Shown here: in pieces, positions 50,294 to 59,225 of the stretch
Layout: every line of letters starts with the position of its first letter
How positions within the stretch are numbered: position 1 is the first letter of the stretch
Source: Pseudomonadota bacterium
Lineage (GTDB): Bacteria > Pseudomonadota > Gammaproteobacteria > Ga0077536
Length of the DNA stretch: 64,000 nt
NCBI GenBank assembly: GCA_016719885.1
Contig: JADJYF010000021.1
Span: forward strand, 7,424 to 71,423
Reading direction: 5' to 3'
The notes under the pieces: model-generated
Database searches by the model: none
Told to the model about the DNA's origin: nothing
What the model saw: the letters and a program-made list of their open reading frames with translations, nothing else
Made by a program: the position numbers and the translations under genes

Positions 50294-51214
50294 ATGATCG
50301 AAGTTCGCGGGCTCAGCTACGAATATCCCGGGCTGCGTGCGCTGTGGGACGTCAGCTTCCAAATCGCGCGTGGCACCATCACCGCCTTGGTCGGCCCCAA
50401 CGGCGCGGGCAAGACCACGCTGCTGCGCTGCCTGGCCGGCATGGAACGTCCGCTCAGCGGCTCGATTCGGGTCAATGACATCGACGTCGTCGAGGAGCCG
50501 CGCCGCAGTCATCGCCATCTCGGCTACCTGTCGGACTTCTTCGGGCTGTACGACCGACTCACGGTACGCCAGTGCCTGCGCTACGTCGGCGCCGCCAACG
50601 GTCTCGCGGCGCGCGACCTCGAGCACACGGTCGAAGACACGGCGGCCGAGCTCGGTCTCCATGATCGACTCGAACAGCCGACCGGCGAGTTGTCGCGCGG
50701 CCTGCGCCAACGGGTGGCAATAGCCCAGGCCATCATCCACGGGCCGACGGTGGTGCTGCTCGACGAACCGGCTTCCGGCCTCGACCCCGAGGCCCGCTAC
50801 GCGCTCGGAGAATTGTTCGTCACCCTGCGCCGCCGCGGCATGACCTTGCTGGTGTCGTCGCACATCCTGGCGGAACTCGAAGCTTATTCGACGCACATGC
50901 TGATCCTGCGCGGCGGGCAACTGGTCGAACATCGAGCCCTCGCGCAATCGCTCGCGATCGCCACCCCCATGGAGCTGCGCACACTCGACGATGCTTCGGC
51001 CTTGAGCGCCTTTCTTGCCGGCCACGCGGCGGTCAGCGATGTCTCGGTCGACGGCCACACCGTGCGCTTCGCCATGCAGGGCGATGAAGAACAACGCGCG
51101 GCGCTGCTCGCGGCGCTGCTTGCCACCGGCGCACGGGTCAGCCATTTCGCCGCCGTCGCCGAAGACCTGCAGCAGTCCTACATCAACTCCCTGGCGCGCG
51201 GCCCGCGGGCATGA
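50294..51214 (+). CDS. ABC transporter ATP-binding protein
   Basis: A 306-aa ABC-type ATPase. Walker A is GPNGAGKTT (34-42), signature LSRGLRQRVAIAQAI, Walker B VVLLDEPASGLDPE, and the switch His follows in LLVSSHILAELE. A C-terminal extension of about 80 residues is typical of the ABC-2/drug-or-Cu-type exporters (CcmA/NosF-like). Its stop overlaps the permease start (ATGA), so the two form one transporter. Substrate unknown. Confidence 0.92.
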   Translation: MIEVRGLSYEYPGLRALWDVSFQIARGTITALVGPNGAGKTTLLRCLAGMERPLSGSIRVNDIDVVEEPRRSHRHLGYLSDFFGLYDRLTVRQCLRYVGAANGLAARDLEHTVEDTAAELGLHDRLEQPTGELSRGLRQRVAIAQAIIHGPTVVLLDEPASGLDPEARYALGELFVTLRRRGMTLLVSSHILAELEAYSTHMLILRGGQLVEHRALAQSLAIATPMELRTLDDASALSAFLAGHAAVSDVSVDGHTVRFAMQGDEEQRAALLAALLATGARVSHFAAVAEDLQQSYINSLARGPRA

Positions 51215-52542
51215 CGAATCCCGAACTGTTGCGCAACCTGTGGCTCGAGGTGACGCCGCACAAACTGCTGCTGATCCCGGCCGTGGTGTTCGCGGCGGCG
51301 GCGCTGGTACACGCCACCGACCCGACCGGCGTCGGCCTCAACAAGCTGGCCATGACCGCCTTCCTGGTGACGACCATGGTGTGGGGCTCACGCCAGGCCG
51401 CCAACAGCGTGCTCGACGAGGCGCGCGCACGCACCTGGGACATCCAACGCATGTGCGCGCTTTCACCTTGGCTCATGACCTGGGGCAAGCTGCTCGGCGC
51501 CACGGCGATGTCCTGGTACGCGGGCCTGTGTTGCCTGCTGGTGTTCATTGGCAGCAGCAGCGGCGGCGATGCGCGCAACGGCGTGGTGGTGACTGTCCTG
51601 GTGATCGCGGTGGCGATACTTGCGCAAGGCTTGTCACTGATTGGCGCGCTGGTCGGACTGCATCGCGGCAGCGGTCTGCAATCGCGCTTCGCCAACCTGC
51701 TGGTGGTCGGGCTGTTGGTATTTCTGCTGCCCAACGTCATGAACCTCATCGATCCCGAGGCCACGCTGCTGTGGTTCGAAACGCCCATCAAGCGCCTGCC
51801 CTTCGCCACGGTGTCGGCCGTGCTGTTCGCGGCGTGGGCGGTATGGGGCGCGACCCGCGCCATGAGCATGGAGCTCAAGATCGCGACCCGTCCGGACGCG
51901 TGGCTGGCGTTCACCGTCTTCGCGGGCGTCTATGCTTGCGGCTTTGCCGGCATCGCGCCCGAGCCCTCGCTGGCCTTGTTGCGCTGTCTGTGCGCGACAC
52001 TGTGCGTGACGGCCGTGGTACAGAGCTACGTCGCGGCGTTCGCCTATCCGAGCGACTTCATCCAGATGCGGCGCGCCGAGCGCGCCATCGTCGCGCGGCA
52101 GTATTGCCGCGCTCTCCAGGAGCTGCCCTTGTGGCCGGTATCGGCGGTGTTCGCCCTGGCCCTGGGCCTGCTGGCGGCGATGATCGGCGCGGCGCCCGAA
52201 CTCACCAATCAGCGCCTCGACAATCTCGGCCCGGTGGCGCTGGCCGGCGCCTTGATGATGCTGCGCGATGTGCTGCTTCTGAGCTATTTCGGCATGCGCC
52301 TGCGTGGCGGCCGGCCGGAAGCCACGGCCCTCATCTACATTGCCATCGTGGACGGCCTGCTGCCGGCCCTGCTGCCGCAAGTCGGTCTCGCGTCCTTGGT
52401 GCCACTGTTCCTGCCGCCGTTCTTCCGTGCACCGCTGGTGGCCATCGCCATCCTTGCACTGCACTGCGCGGTGGTGGGGTTCCTGGCGCTGCGCGCCTAC
52501 CGCGGCCTGCAGGCAAGGCTCAATGAAACACCTGCTGGATGA
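51211..52542 (+). CDS. ABC transporter permease
   Basis: A 443-aa protein with about ten to twelve hydrophobic segments along its length and short polar loops, translationally coupled to the ATPase. It resembles large ABC-2-type permeases more than importer permeases. Its last 23 bases overlap the end of the convergent TraB-like gene. Confidence 0.85.
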   Translation: MTNPELLRNLWLEVTPHKLLLIPAVVFAAAALVHATDPTGVGLNKLAMTAFLVTTMVWGSRQAANSVLDEARARTWDIQRMCALSPWLMTWGKLLGATAMSWYAGLCCLLVFIGSSSGGDARNGVVVTVLVIAVAILAQGLSLIGALVGLHRGSGLQSRFANLLVVGLLVFLLPNVMNLIDPEATLLWFETPIKRLPFATVSAVLFAAWAVWGATRAMSMELKIATRPDAWLAFTVFAGVYACGFAGIAPEPSLALLRCLCATLCVTAVVQSYVAAFAYPSDFIQMRRAERAIVARQYCRALQELPLWPVSAVFALALGLLAAMIGAAPELTNQRLDNLGPVALAGALMMLRDVLLLSYFGMRLRGGRPEATALIYIAIVDGLLPALLPQVGLASLVPLFLPPFFRAPLVAIAILALHCAVVGFLALRAYRGLQARLNETPAG

Positions 52543-53716
52543 TGCGGAAGCCGGCAATATAGGTGCCGCTGGCAGCGCCCAGCGAACTGAGGAAGAACAC
52601 CAGGAAGGTGCGCGCCACGCGGTTGTGTCGCCAGCCTGATACGGTGGCGGTGTCCTTGCGCAGCTTGCGAAAATCAGCCACGGTGGGTTTGCGGATCCAG
52701 GCCTCGACCGGCGCCGTCACCATGCCGATGCCGATGGCCGGATGCAGCGTGGTGAGCGGCGCGCCGAGAAAGGCGCTGATGATGGTCAGCACATGGCCCC
52801 CCGCCACCAGCGCGCCCAGCGCGGCGAGGCCGCCGGTGATGCAGATCCATTGCAGGACCAACGACCAGCCGAGCGCCGGGCTGCGCATGAATCCCACCAC
52901 GAAGCCCGCCGCGAACAGCAGCACCAGCAGCGTGGGGATGTGTTTCACCCAGCTCGCGCCCGCTGGCACCGTGTCCAGCGCCGCGAGCCGCGTCGCGCGT
53001 TCGCTCATGCCTTGTTCGAGGTAGCGCCGTATGCCTTTCAAGTGGCCGGCGCCAACCACCGCCAGCACGCGTCGGGCGCCGCTGTCGGCAATGTCGAGCA
53101 GGTGCGCGGCCATGTATTGATCGCGCTCGTCTATCAGCGGTTGGTAGATCTGGTGGGCGCTGTCAGCGAACTGCGCGAAGGTGCTTTCCAGCAGGTCGCC
53201 TTCCTTGAGCGCTTCGATTTCCTCCTCGGGGATCTCGTCGTCGACGACGATGCTGGCGAACAACCCCGAGAACAGGTACATGCGCTTGTACCACGGGACG
53301 TTGCGATAGATACGGCGCAGCGTGGTGCCGATATCGCGATCGATGAGATGCAGCTTGAGGTCGCGCCCGCGCGCGCCGTCGATTGCAGCGCGCATTTCGG
53401 CGCCGGGCTCGATGCCAAACTGTTCGGCGATGCGCTGCTGGAAAGCGGACATCGCCAGCATGGCGGTGATCATCGGCACCTTGCCGCCACGAATCACTTC
53501 GAACAAATCCATGCGTTCGAGCGTGTCGGGGTCGACCATGCCGCGATGGCGGTTGGCGCACAGCTCGATGGCGATTTCATCGTAGTGACCGCTGTCGATT
53601 TCGCGCGCGACGGCCTCGGCGCTGGCGCGCGACACGTGCGCGGTGCCGAGCAGGCGCACGGTGCAAGCGCCGATCTCGATATCCACATGCGGCTGGACCG
53701 CGTCCTCTGAACTCAT
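52520..53716 (-). CDS. TraB/PrgY-family membrane protein
   Basis: A 398-aa protein of the TraB/PrgY family. The N-terminal soluble domain has LLGTAHVSR and AIELCANRH. The downstream VGAGHLKGIRRYLEQG is the second family motif. Four hydrophobic segments follow in the last 150 residues (ASWVKHIPTLLVLLFAAGFV onward). Family members act as putative metalloproteases or pheromone-shutdown factors; the exact role is unknown. Its start overlaps the stop of the upstream protease-like gene by four bases (ATGA), and its end overlaps the ABC permease. Confidence 0.85.
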   Translation of the reverse strand: MSSEDAVQPHVDIEIGACTVRLLGTAHVSRASAEAVAREIDSGHYDEIAIELCANRHRGMVDPDTLERMDLFEVIRGGKVPMITAMLAMSAFQQRIAEQFGIEPGAEMRAAIDGARGRDLKLHLIDRDIGTTLRRIYRNVPWYKRMYLFSGLFASIVVDDEIPEEEIEALKEGDLLESTFAQFADSAHQIYQPLIDERDQYMAAHLLDIADSGARRVLAVVGAGHLKGIRRYLEQGMSERATRLAALDTVPAGASWVKHIPTLLVLLFAAGFVVGFMRSPALGWSLVLQWICITGGLAALGALVAGGHVLTIISAFLGAPLTTLHPAIGIGMVTAPVEAWIRKPTVADFRKLRKDTATVSGWRHNRVARTFLVFFLSSLGAASGTYIAGFRIIQQVFH

Positions 53717-54228
53717 ATTTCCGGTGCTCCGACCGCGGCCACGGCAAATCCGTTACGCAACCAGTTGCGGCCGAGCAGGAGCATGTCGCCGGCGTTGCTG
53801 CGGTCATTGAGATTGGTCAACACGCGGTAACTGTTGCCGCGAAACTTAACGGTGAGATAAACGTGGTAGCGCACTTCGCGACAATCGGCGCTGCGTATGC
53901 CGCGCACCTGGGCAATCTTCGCGACCAGTGGATGGCGCTCGCCACGCTCGTTGATCAACACGAAACTGATCATCTTGCCGGTATCCCGGCCCGACGGCGG
54001 CCCATCGCTGTCCAGCACTTTGAGTTCATGAGCGTTGATGGACGACACCACCGCACCGGTATCGAGCCGCGCCTGGAACACCTGGCCCGATTCATCGATG
54101 GTGACCGGCACCACCGCCGGCAGGGTATCGCGATTGGCGTGGTAGTGGCCGACGGCGAATCCGCCCGCCGCGCCCAGCGCCACGCACAGCAGCGCGCCCG
54201 CCAGGGCCCTGGTCAGCGACTGCGCCAT
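53713..54228 (-). CDS. Membrane-anchored retropepsin-like protease (PF05618 type)
   Basis: A 171-aa protein with an N-terminal signal anchor (ALAGALLCVALGAAGGFAVG) and a periplasmic RimB/ATP-dependent-zinc-protease-like domain. The aspartyl-protease-like motif RLDTGAVVSSINAHEL carries the single catalytic Asp, and DMLLLGRNWL closes the fold, as in retropepsin-like bacterial proteases. It is followed by the TraB-like gene with a four-base overlap, so both may act in envelope proteolysis. Confidence 0.75.
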   Translation of the reverse strand: MAQSLTRALAGALLCVALGAAGGFAVGHYHANRDTLPAVVPVTIDESGQVFQARLDTGAVVSSINAHELKVLDSDGPPSGRDTGKMISFVLINERGERHPLVAKIAQVRGIRSADCREVRYHVYLTVKFRGNSYRVLTNLNDRSNAGDMLLLGRNWLRNGFAVAAVGAPEI

Positions 54229-54360
54229 GCACCGGCACTCACGAATCTGCACATGCCCGCAATTGTAAGCGCGTTCCGCGCGCCGTCGCGACGCGCCAGG
54301 TTCAGTAATGATTCACCGCCGCGCGCCTAGCCTGCGGCAACGCACACGGGAGGACCGCTC

Positions 54361-54693
54361 ATGCGTAGATTCACATTGTTCATCGTCAGCGCCGCACTCG
54401 GCGCCGCTCCGTGCGGAGCTGCGTGGGCCTACAACGGCGGCATCGATCCTGGCACCAGTCCCGACTTCGGCCGCACGCCACTGCCGGTCATGATGCAACT
54501 CGATGCCGCCCCTGGCGGCGCCCCGGACGCCCCCGCCATTGTCGGCCGCGACCTCGCCACGCCCACGCAGCAACATGCGCGGCCGCGTGTGCGTCGCGCC
54601 GAGGGCGACGCGTTCCAGCGCTATTTCGACCGCCACTTCCGCGCCCATCTGGCACTCGACGCGGCGGCCATGCGCGAAACCGAAGTCGAGTAA
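54361..54693 (+). CDS. Small exported hypothetical protein
   Basis: A 110-aa protein with a signal peptide (FIVSAALGAAPCGAAWA) and a Pro/Ala-rich mature part (YNGGIDPGTSPDFGRTPLPV) followed by a basic/acidic helical tail. Strong GGGAGGA site before the ATG. No family recognised. Confidence 0.6.
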   Translation: MRRFTLFIVSAALGAAPCGAAWAYNGGIDPGTSPDFGRTPLPVMMQLDAAPGGAPDAPAIVGRDLATPTQQHARPRVRRAEGDAFQRYFDRHFRAHLALDAAAMRETEVE

Positions 54694-54833
54694 GGCGCGC
54701 GCCCCAAGGCGCGCGAGCGCTGATTCCCAAGAGCGCCGGCAAAGTCAAGGCGGTGCGCGAGCACGCGCCTTGACTTAGAATCCGGCGCGGCCCGCGCGCT
54801 CCTCGCCCGGCGCGCAAACAAGAAAGCTTCAGC

Positions 54834-56831
54834 TTGAACAAGCTCAATCAGAGACAACGAGAGGCCGTGCGCCACATCGACGGCCCGCTGCTGGTGTTGG
54901 CCGGCGCCGGCAGCGGCAAGACCCGCGTCATCGCGCACAAGATTGAATATCTCATCAAGCAGCGCGAGGTGCCGCCAGAGCGCATCGCGGCGATCACGTT
55001 CACCAACAAGGCCGCGCGCGAGATGCGCGAACGGGTGAGCACCCTCTTGCCGCGCAAGGCCAAGGGCCCGTGGATCTCCACGTTTCACACGCTGGGCCTG
55101 CGCATCATGCGCGCGGAATGCAAGTCGCTCGGCTATCGCCCCGGCTTTTCCATTTTGGACTCCGGCGATTGCGCCAATCTGCTGGCCGATCTCATGCGCC
55201 GCGATCAGCCCGGCAGCGACATTTCCGTCTACGAGATCCAGAACCACATTTCCGGCTGGAAATACGCGCTCATTCCCCCCGATAAAGTGGTGAACAGCGA
55301 CTTCACGCCGGCGCAGAAGCTCGCCCTGCGTTGCTATGGCCCCTATTGCGAGGCCTTGCGCGCCTTCAACGCGGTCGACTTCGATGACCTCATCATCGCG
55401 CCGGTCGGGCTGCTGCAGAGCGATGCGTCCGTGCTCGAACGCTGGCGCGGTCAAATCGACTACCTGCTGGTTGACGAATACCAGGACACCAACCTCTCGC
55501 AGTACGAACTGGTGCGCCTGCTGGCCGGCGGACACGAGCGACTGACGGTGGTGGGCGACGATGATCAGTCGATCTACGCGTGGCGCGGCGCGCGGCCCGA
55601 GAACATGGTGCAGCTCGCCAGCGACTTTCCCGCGCTCAAGGTCGTCAAGCTCGAACAGAACTACCGCTGCAGCGGCATCATCCTCAAGGCCGCCAACAGC
55701 CTCATCGCCAACAACCCGCACATCTATCCGAAGACGCTGTGGTGCGATCACGGTTTCGGCGACAAGATACGCGTCGTCAGTCGCGCCAGCGAACACGACG
55801 AGGTGGAATGGCTGGCCAATGACATCCTGCACCGCCGCCTGGTGCACTCGCTGCGCTATGGGGACTTCGCCGTGCTCATGCGCAGCAATCACCAGGCGCG
55901 CCTGTTCGAACACGCGTTTCGCGAGCGCGCCATTCCCTACGTGGTGTCGGGCGGCCGGTCCTTTTTCGATTTCACCGAGATCAAGGACTGCGTGTGCTAC
56001 CTGCGCCTGCTGGCCAACCCCAGCGACAACAACGCCCTGTTACGCGTCATCAACACGCCGCGTCGTGCCATCGGTCCGGCCACGGTCAAGATTCTTGTGG
56101 AGGTGGCGGCCAACGGCAACGGCACGCTCGCGGACGCCGCGCTGGACGCCGAGTTCGCCACGCGCGTGTCGCCGCAGACCTTGAAGCGCACGCGCGCCTT
56201 CATCGAATGGCTCAACGAGTTTCAACGTCTGCACGGCGAGAGCGCGCCGCCCGACGCCTTCGCGCAGTTGTTGGCGGATGTCGGCTATGACGACTGGCTG
56301 GAGCAGACCGCCGAGACACCGACCGATGCCGAGCGCAAGCGCAACAACGTCGCCGAGCTCGCCAAGTGGATAAAGCGCATCCACGAGGCGGAGGAGTCGC
56401 GCACCACGGCCGACGTGGTCGCGGCCCTGACCTTGTTCGACATTGCCGATCGCAAGGAAGACGACACCGACGCCGACGCCGTGGTGCTGACCACCCTGCA
56501 CGCCGCCAAGGGCCTCGAATATCCGCACGTGTACCTTGCCGGCTTCGAGGAAAATCTCTTGCCGCATCGCAATTCGATCGCGCTCGACACCATCGAGGAA
56601 GAGCGACGGCTGGCATACGTCGGCATCACCCGTGCGCAGCGCACCTTGTCCTTGAGCTTTTGCCGCTCGCGCAAACGCTTTGGACAGACCGAGACCGTCG
56701 AACCCAGCCGTTTCCTGGCGGAGTTGCCCCAGGACGAATTGGCGTGGGACGGCGTACCGATGGATGTCGGCGCCAACAAGGTCGCCGGGCGCGGCACCCT
56801 CGACAGCCTGAAGCGCATGCTGAAAACCTGA
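54834..56831 (+). CDS. rep: Rep-type 3'-5' DNA helicase (UvrD/Rep superfamily I)
   Basis: A 665-aa superfamily I helicase. Motif I is GAGSGKTRV (about 25-33), Ia AITFTNKAAREMRER, II LVDEYQDTN, III GDDDQSIYAWRGARP, IV LEQNYRC, V TLHAAKGLEYPHV, VI EERRLAYVGITRAQ. The N-terminus NQRQREAVRHIDGPLLVLAG and the length match Rep better than UvrD (which is longer). It clears proteins ahead of forks. Start is TTG at 54834 with a weak ribosome site; no ATG is close enough to the conserved N-terminus. Confidence 0.93.
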   Translation: MNKLNQRQREAVRHIDGPLLVLAGAGSGKTRVIAHKIEYLIKQREVPPERIAAITFTNKAAREMRERVSTLLPRKAKGPWISTFHTLGLRIMRAECKSLGYRPGFSILDSGDCANLLADLMRRDQPGSDISVYEIQNHISGWKYALIPPDKVVNSDFTPAQKLALRCYGPYCEALRAFNAVDFDDLIIAPVGLLQSDASVLERWRGQIDYLLVDEYQDTNLSQYELVRLLAGGHERLTVVGDDDQSIYAWRGARPENMVQLASDFPALKVVKLEQNYRCSGIILKAANSLIANNPHIYPKTLWCDHGFGDKIRVVSRASEHDEVEWLANDILHRRLVHSLRYGDFAVLMRSNHQARLFEHAFRERAIPYVVSGGRSFFDFTEIKDCVCYLRLLANPSDNNALLRVINTPRRAIGPATVKILVEVAANGNGTLADAALDAEFATRVSPQTLKRTRAFIEWLNEFQRLHGESAPPDAFAQLLADVGYDDWLEQTAETPTDAERKRNNVAELAKWIKRIHEAEESRTTADVVAALTLFDIADRKEDDTDADAVVLTTLHAAKGLEYPHVYLAGFEENLLPHRNSIALDTIEEERRLAYVGITRAQRTLSLSFCRSRKRFGQTETVEPSRFLAELPQDELAWDGVPMDVGANKVAGRGTLDSLKRMLKT

Positions 56832-56841
56832 TCGCGCCGCC

Positions 56842-56867
56842 GCCTTGTCGCCGACAGGAGACAAGGC
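56842..56867. repeat. Inverted repeat after rep
   Basis: GCCTTGTC (56842-56849) and GACAAGGC (56860-56867) form an 8-bp stem with a ten-base loop, ten bases after the rep stop. No T-run follows, so the terminator role is uncertain. Confidence 0.45.
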
Positions 56868-56972
56868 GATGCGCGAAGTCGGCTCTGGCATCGCGGCGCG
56901 GCTTGGGCCCGTCTGGGCGCACTCCCGTCAAAACAGTGACTTAAGTCAGCGCATGCCGAACCGCCGCGCTGC

Positions 56973-56988
56973 TGGCACGCATCCTGCT
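56973..56988 (+). promoter_or_regulatory. Sigma54-type promoter
   Basis: TGGCAC (56973-56978), five bases, then CTGCT (56984-56988). GG and GC are ten bases apart, and one base differs from TGGCAC-N5-TTGCT. Start near 56999, about 18 bases before the ATG at 57017. A perfect palindrome TGACTTAAGTCA lies at 56937-56948 as a possible activator site. Confidence 0.5.
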
Positions 56989-57016
56989 CTAAGCCAGCCA
57001 TAGAGTGAGAACGTCC

Positions 57017-57286
57017 ATGCGCAACCATCAGAAAGTCATCTCGTCACTGCCGCCCGGCTCCAGCTCCGCGCCGGCCACCCGCCGCCTGATCGAAGGCTAT
57101 GCCACCGAGATCGCGGCGCGCCGGCAGCAGTTGCTGGACGACCGCGCGCTGTATCGCGGCAAACTCGAAGACCTGCGCGACCTCGACCCGGCGGACTTCA
57201 CCGGCCTGACCAAGCTCTACCGCGCGCATCTCACCCAGATTGAATTGCTGTTGAAGGAATTCGACCGCCCCGCGCGCGGCGCCTGA
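57017..57286 (+). CDS. Small hypothetical protein behind a sigma54-like promoter
   Basis: An 89-aa helical protein, basic at the N-terminus (MRNHQKVISSLPPG) and charged throughout (IAARRQQLLDDRALYRGKLE). No recognised domain, possibly a small coiled coil or hairpin. It has its own sigma54-like promoter and strong terminator, so it is an independent unit. Compare the 68-aa gene at 30648 with the same promoter type. Confidence 0.65.
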   Translation: MRNHQKVISSLPPGSSSAPATRRLIEGYATEIAARRQQLLDDRALYRGKLEDLRDLDPADFTGLTKLYRAHLTQIELLLKEFDRPARGA

Positions 57287-57336
57287 TAGGCGCGGTCGCC
57301 GCTCCCAAACGTAGTTCCCTTCTCTACGTGGCTACT

Positions 57337-57363
57337 GCCCGCTCTCGAAGCGGGCTTTTTTTT
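57337..57363 (+). terminator. Rho-independent terminator
   Basis: GCCCGCT (57337-57343) pairs with AGCGGGC (57349-57355), followed by eight T. Confidence 0.93.
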
Positions 57364-57372
57364 GCGGGCGTG

Positions 57373-59193
57373 TCAGATCTGGGCGCGTCCGTACAGCCGC
57401 GCGTACAAACCCTGTTGCGCAAGCAGCTGGTCATGGTTGCCTTGCTCGACCACCTTGCCATCCTCCATCACGAACACGCGCGACGCGCGGCGCACCGCGC
57501 TCAGGCGGTGGGCGATGATGATCAGGGTGCGTCCCGCCAGCTGCCGGTGCAAGGCCTCGTGCAGGCGAAACTCCGTCACCACGTCCAGCGCCGACGTCGC
57601 CTCGTCAAGGATCACCACGTAGGGATCGGTGAGCAGCATGCGGGCGATGGCGAGGCGCTGCCGCTGGCCACCCGACAAACGGATGCCGGTGCGGCCAATC
57701 ACCGTATCGAGGCCCTGCGGCAGGGCGGCGACCGTGTGGTCGAGCTGCGCGATGGCGAGCAGATGCCACAGCCTGGCATCGTCGGCGTCGCGTCCCAGGG
57801 TCAGGTTTTCGCGCACGCTGGCGTGCAGCATCGCCGGATGTTGCAGGACCACGCCAACGTGCTCGCGTACCGGCGCGAAGCCTATGTCGTCGAGCGCGAT
57901 GCCGTCGTAGAGCACGCGCCCGGCGCTCGGCGCATACAGTCCGAGCAACACCTGCACCAAGGTTGATTTGCCGCCGCCGCTGGCGCCGACGATGGCCACC
58001 TGTTCACCGGCCTCGACCTTGAGCGACAGGCCATCGAGCACCAAGGGCCCGTCGCCGTAACGGAACGAGACCTCGTCCAATTCGACGCTGACCGCCGCGC
58101 GCTCGCGAAACGGATTGTGGCGCGTCGGAAAATCCGGCTCGCGCGCCAGGCGCCACACCCGGTTCACGCGCTCGAGCGCGGCGTTGGCGGCCTGCAACGC
58201 GTATTGCAGGTTGAGCACCGTCTCTATCGGGCCGACCAGGAACCACAGGTAGCTGAACACCGCGATCATGCGACCGAGACTGAGATCCGAGAACACCACC
58301 AGCAGCATCGCCAGTGCGCGGAACACGTCGATGCTGACCAGGAACACCGCGAAGGAAAAACGGCCGGCGGCGTCGCTCTTCCAGGCATAGGAGGCGGCAT
58401 GCTGGCGAATGTCGCGGGCGCGTTCGATGACGCGCCCGAGATAGTGCCCTTCGCGATTGGCGATGCGCATCTGCTGAATGGCGTCCAGGGTTTCAGCCAG
58501 CGATTCCTGGAACACCTGCAGCGCGCTGTTCTCGCGACGCTTGAGTTCCTTCACGCGGCGACTGATGCGCATGGTGAAGTACACCGCCGCCGGGTTGAGC
58601 AACAGGATCAGCAAGCCGAGCTGCCAGTGCATCCACAACAACACCGCCGCGCCGCCGACCAGGGTCAGCACCGCGATCACGAGCTGGCTCAGGGTGACGC
58701 CGGTGAACTCGTCAATGGTGTTGAGATCGACCACCAGGTGCGTGGCGACGGTGCTCGCGCCCAGCACCTCGTACTCGGCCATCGAAACATGGCGCAGGCG
58801 TTCGAGCAGTTCGCGTCGTATGCGGAAGATGAGATCCTTGGCGATCAGCGAGAAGCTGCGGCTCTGCCACACCTGCAAGGCCAGGCTCATGGCGCGCAAC
58901 ACGATGGTGGCGAGCGTCACCACCAAGATGTAAGCGCTAGCCCCGCGCCAGTCCGGCGGCAGCACGGCATCGACCGCGGTCACCACCGGCCCGCCGCGAC
59001 CGAGCAGCACTTCGTCGACCAGCAGGGGCACGAGCAAGGGCACCGGCACCGCCAGCAGCGCGGCCAGCGCCGCCACCAGGTTGGCGCCGATGATGGCGCG
59101 TTTGTGCTCGGCAAACAGCGCCAGCACGTAGTGCCAGGTGTAGTGCCTCGGTTCGTTCGTCACGGGGATGGCCGGCGCGGGACTACGGCCCAT
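57373..59193 (-). CDS. ABC-type exporter (fused membrane and ATPase domains)
   Basis: A 606-aa half-transporter of the MsbA/lipid or multidrug export type. Six hydrophobic segments occupy about 25-320. The ATPase domain has GASGGGKSTL (Walker A), the LSGGQRQRLAIARMLL signature, VVILDEATSALD (Walker B) and IIIAHRLSAV (switch). The ATG at 59193 is used; a GTG at 59163 is possible. It would function as a homodimer. The substrate cannot be told. Same strand as ttcA (32-base gap). Confidence 0.92.
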   Translation of the reverse strand: MGRSPAPAIPVTNEPRHYTWHYVLALFAEHKRAIIGANLVAALAALLAVPVPLLVPLLVDEVLLGRGGPVVTAVDAVLPPDWRGASAYILVVTLATIVLRAMSLALQVWQSRSFSLIAKDLIFRIRRELLERLRHVSMAEYEVLGASTVATHLVVDLNTIDEFTGVTLSQLVIAVLTLVGGAAVLLWMHWQLGLLILLLNPAAVYFTMRISRRVKELKRRENSALQVFQESLAETLDAIQQMRIANREGHYLGRVIERARDIRQHAASYAWKSDAAGRFSFAVFLVSIDVFRALAMLLVVFSDLSLGRMIAVFSYLWFLVGPIETVLNLQYALQAANAALERVNRVWRLAREPDFPTRHNPFRERAAVSVELDEVSFRYGDGPLVLDGLSLKVEAGEQVAIVGASGGGKSTLVQVLLGLYAPSAGRVLYDGIALDDIGFAPVREHVGVVLQHPAMLHASVRENLTLGRDADDARLWHLLAIAQLDHTVAALPQGLDTVIGRTGIRLSGGQRQRLAIARMLLTDPYVVILDEATSALDVVTEFRLHEALHRQLAGRTLIIIAHRLSAVRRASRVFVMEDGKVVEQGNHDQLLAQQGLYARLYGRAQI

Positions 59194-59225
59194 GATACGC
59201 GCCGCCCTGCGGCGACGCATCGCGG

